This document shows positions 31,864 through 34,485 of a stretch of DNA of 34,485 nucleotides, in pieces. The notes beneath the pieces were generated by a model. That model did not search any database and was not told where the DNA came from. It was given only the letters and a program-made list of their open reading frames with translations. How positions within the stretch are numbered: the first letter of the stretch is position 1; each line of letters starts with the position of its first letter. The position numbers were made by a program, and so were the translations under genes. The DNA is from an uncultured Pelagibacteraceae bacterium (GTDB lineage: Bacteria; Pseudomonadota; Alphaproteobacteria; Pelagibacterales; Pelagibacteraceae), in the NCBI GenBank assembly GCA_902607805.1, contig CACLLR010000007.1, positions 1 to 34,485 on the forward strand, given 5' to 3'.

Positions 31864-32358
31864 TTATTCTATTAAATTATAAGTATTACTGAAATAACTA
31901 GCTATTAGTATGGCTTCTGCTTTATTAGAATCTTTTTTTTTTGATAGTTTGGAGGAAATATAAGGAAAAATTTCAATTGCCTTGGTCCTACTTGCTTCTT
32001 TTTCAGTCTTAATTAAATTAAAATATTTTTTCCATTTTGCAGGTCTTACAAAATATATTGGTAATTGCATAGCTGAGCATATACCTTTTATAACGCCAAA
32101 TGATTGACCAAAATTAAACATACTTGTTACTCCCTGTCCTGGCATAGCTGAAACTTGCTCAACAACTACACAAATATTACTTTTTGAAATATTTTTTATA
32201 TTATTTTTAATCTCATTAAATAATTGATTTCCATTTATCTGTCTTTTATTTTTTTTTCCTTCTGCCATACTTGGCATATCAATTATATTTTTTACTTCAC
32301 CATTTTCAAAAAAACAAATAGCTCCAGAAATTCCAGGATCAATACCAATTATTAACAT
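31864..32358 (-). CDS. RuvC-like (phage-type) Holliday-junction resolvase, RNase H fold
   Basis: 164 aa; MLIIGIDPGISGAICFF (D7), VVVEQVSAMPGQGVTSMFNFGQSFGVIKGI (E67), VRPAKWKKYFNLIKTEKEASRTKAIEIFP, KKKDSNKAEAILIASY (D143/E148). Confidence 0.82.
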   Translation of the reverse strand: MLIIGIDPGISGAICFFENGEVKNIIDMPSMAEGKKNKRQINGNQLFNEIKNNIKNISKSNICVVVEQVSAMPGQGVTSMFNFGQSFGVIKGICSAMQLPIYFVRPAKWKKYFNLIKTEKEASRTKAIEIFPYISSKLSKKKDSNKAEAILIASYFSNTYNLIE

Positions 32359-32360
32359 TT

Positions 32361-33083
32361 TTATTCTTTAAAATTAACATTTGTATAAACTTTTTGAACA
32401 TCATCATTATCCTCTAAGGTTTCTAAAAAATTAACTATAATTTCTTTTTGTTCTTTTGATAATTCAATATAATTGAAAGGTATCCACTCAATATCTGTAG
32501 AAATAAAATTAGTAATTTTATTTTCTAATTTTTTTTTAATATTGTAAACTTCATTTTTATTTGTATGTATCTCGTGAAATTCATCAAATGAAAAACATTC
32601 ATTTGCTCCATAATCTATTACTAATTCTAATAAATCATCTTCTTCAATTTCTTTTTTATTAATTTTAATAACCCCTAACTGATGAAAATTGTGAGAAGCT
32701 GAACCTTGAGATCCAATGCCACCGCCGTTTTTATTAAAGATTGTTCTTATGCTTGAGGCAGTTCTATTTTTATTATCTGTAAGAGTCTCGACAATAACGG
32801 CTATTTTAAATGGTCCAAAACCTTCATATCTTATATTTTCGAAACTGGAATTCGCATTAATTTCTGATTTATCTACTGCCCTCTCAATATTTTCTTTTGG
32901 CATATTGGCAGATCTAGCCGCCTGTATCGCGGATCTTAATCTAGCATTCATTTCGGGGTCTCGATCTCCTAGTTTTGCAGCAACTGTAATTTCTCTTGAA
33001 ATTTTTGAAAATATTTTGGATCGTTGTTTATCTGCTCTTTCTTTTTTATGCTTTATTCCAGCCCAATGAGAATGCCCTGCCAT
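32361..33083 (-). CDS. yebC: YebC/PmpR-family protein
   Basis: 240 aa; MAGHSHWAGIKHKKERADKQRSKIFSKISREITVAAKLGDRDPEMNARLRSAIQAARSANMPKENIERAV. Confidence 0.96.
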   Translation of the reverse strand: MAGHSHWAGIKHKKERADKQRSKIFSKISREITVAAKLGDRDPEMNARLRSAIQAARSANMPKENIERAVDKSEINANSSFENIRYEGFGPFKIAVIVETLTDNKNRTASSIRTIFNKNGGGIGSQGSASHNFHQLGVIKINKKEIEEDDLLELVIDYGANECFSFDEFHEIHTNKNEVYNIKKKLENKITNFISTDIEWIPFNYIELSKEQKEIIVNFLETLEDNDDVQKVYTNVNFKE

Positions 33084-33089
33084 AAGTTA

Positions 33090-33893
33090 TTATGAATTAT
33101 CTAATTCACCTCCATAAATAAAATTTTTTATATCGGTAGCTAAACCAGTATTTATATCTGCTTCTACAATTGCACCGCTAAGAGTAGCTTCATTAGTGGC
33201 TGGAAAATGTTTTGTTGATTCTTTTTTTAAAAAGCGATTCAAGGAATTTTCCAAATTCATACCTATTACTGAATTATAATCTCCACACATACCTGCGTCT
33301 GTTTGATATGCAGTGCCTTTTTTTAATATTCTGGAGTCGTTAGTTGGCACATGTGTATGAGTTCCAATCACTAAAGTTGCCTGTCCATCAAAATAGTTTC
33401 CTATTGCCATTTTCTCACTGGTTATTTCACCATGAAAATCTACTATCAAAAAATCATAATTTTTTTTTAATTTATTTTCTTCTAAAAATTTTTTTGCTGC
33501 TTCGAAAACATCATCACATTTCTTCATAAAAATATTTCCCATTAAATTAAGTACACCAATATTACATCCATTTTTTGATTTAAAAATTCCAAAACCTTTT
33601 CCTGGAGAGTCTTTATTTAGATTTAAAGGTCTTAAAAGTCTTTTTTCATTATTAATATATTCAGTTATTTCTTTTTGATCCCAGACATGATTCCCAGTAG
33701 TTATTACATCCACTCCGCATAATAATAGTTCATTTGTAATATTTTCAGTAATTCCAAATCCATTATCTGCCGCATTTTCTCCATTTACGACAACAAAATC
33801 AATTTTGTTTTTAATTACTATTTTAGATAAATTTTTTTTAATTGAATCGCAACCTGTTTTGCCAACAATATCTCCTAAAAAAAATAATTTCAT
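33090..33893 (-). CDS. YmdB-family metallophosphoesterase
   Basis: 267 aa; FLGDIVGKTGCDSI, VVNGENAADNGFGIT, DVITTGNHVWDQKEI, DFHGEITSEKMAIGNYFDGQATLVIGTHTHVPTNDSRIL. Confidence 0.92.
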   Translation of the reverse strand: MKLFFLGDIVGKTGCDSIKKNLSKIVIKNKIDFVVVNGENAADNGFGITENITNELLLCGVDVITTGNHVWDQKEITEYINNEKRLLRPLNLNKDSPGKGFGIFKSKNGCNIGVLNLMGNIFMKKCDDVFEAAKKFLEENKLKKNYDFLIVDFHGEITSEKMAIGNYFDGQATLVIGTHTHVPTNDSRILKKGTAYQTDAGMCGDYNSVIGMNLENSLNRFLKKESTKHFPATNEATLSGAIVEADINTGLATDIKNFIYGGELDNS

Positions 33894-34435
33894 TTAATTA
33901 TTGATCTTTCTGTAATTATTATATCGAGTTTCTGATCATGTTTATCAATTGGTATATTTTTAATTTTTTGAAAAGAAAAAGCTATACCAATTGATAAAAT
34001 TTTTTTTTTTTTATTTAATTTATTTAAATATCTATCATAAAATCCTCCACCATATCCTAATCTAAATTTTTGTTTATCGAATCCTAGAATAGGAACAATT
34101 AAAATATCTGGATAAACAATTTTAGATCGAATTGGTTCTGGAATCCCATATTTATTTGAAATCAAAGGATCTTTTGTATTCCATAAAAAAAAATCCATTT
34201 GGTTTTTTCTTTTAATAACTGGAAGAGCAATTTTGTTTCCTGTTTTTTGAAATTCGTTTAAAAGATTAAAACAATTAATTTCGTAATTAACAGGATAATA
34301 AAAACCTAATATGGAATTTTTTAGATTTTTTTTTTTAAAAACTTTTAAAAAATTATTTAAAGTTACTATTGAATTAGTATTAAATTTTTTTTTTCTAATT
34401 AATAAAATTTTTTTTCTTAGAGATTTTTTAAGCAC
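33890..34435 (-). CDS. 5-formyltetrahydrofolate cyclo-ligase
   Basis: 181 aa; LRKKILLIRKKKF, GFYYPVNYEINCFNLL, ILIVPILGFDKQKFRLGYGGGFYDRYL. Confidence 0.92.
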   Translation of the reverse strand: MLKKSLRKKILLIRKKKFNTNSIVTLNNFLKVFKKKNLKNSILGFYYPVNYEINCFNLLNEFQKTGNKIALPVIKRKNQMDFFLWNTKDPLISNKYGIPEPIRSKIVYPDILIVPILGFDKQKFRLGYGGGFYDRYLNKLNKKKKILSIGIAFSFQKIKNIPIDKHDQKLDIIITERSIIK

Positions 34436-34444
34436 AATATTTAT

Positions 34445-34485
34445 TTATTGAACTGAACTATTTTTTGTTTTAGCTTTTTCTAAAA
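34445..34485 (-). CDS. Possible C-terminal fragment of an upstream gene running off the window
   Basis: Minus-strand frame is open to the window edge and reads ...LEKAKTKNSSVQ-stop at 34445, nine nt upstream of the 5-FCL start. Too short to identify. Confidence 0.3.
   Translation of the reverse strand, partial: LEKAKTKNSSVQ

Noticed and set aside
32716-33069. Plus-strand 117-aa ORF opposite yebC
   Set aside because: Antisense to the highly conserved YebC N-terminal half; no family resemblance.
1-34485. CRISPR arrays, insertion sequences, prophage, toxin-antitoxin or defence genes
   Set aside because: No regularly spaced repeats, transposase, integrase or defence-type proteins were seen; almost all DNA is housekeeping coding sequence.

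Overview
AT-rich, densely packed bacterial chromosome segment. Protein content and gene order fit a streamlined alphaproteobacterium, probably SAR11/Pelagibacterales-like (inference). I support about 34 protein genes, one tRNA-Arg(TCG), and one clear intrinsic terminator. Recognisable blocks are nadA-nadC; glyQ-glyS-ppdK plus an S49 peptidase; ispB, pdxH and aroC; dxs-ispA-xseB; sua5 plus an ABC-2 exporter; rluD-rpoH; purA-thiD-glmM-folP-ftsH-tilS; tolQRAB-pal-cpoB; and a RuvC-like nuclease with yebC, ymdB and 5-FCL. I saw no mobile element, CRISPR array, prophage or obvious defence island. The best lead is the yebC-tolQ junction. There a phage-type RuvC-like resolvase stands alone, where related bacteria usually carry ruvC-ruvA-ruvB(-ybgC). 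Secondary leads are an 18-bp in-frame tandem duplication across the tolB stop codon, a terminator between pal and cpoB, convergent gene pairs that share stop-codon bases, long poly-A tracts inside essential genes, and nadA-nadC without nadB. I did not find strong evidence for a wholly new multi-gene system.
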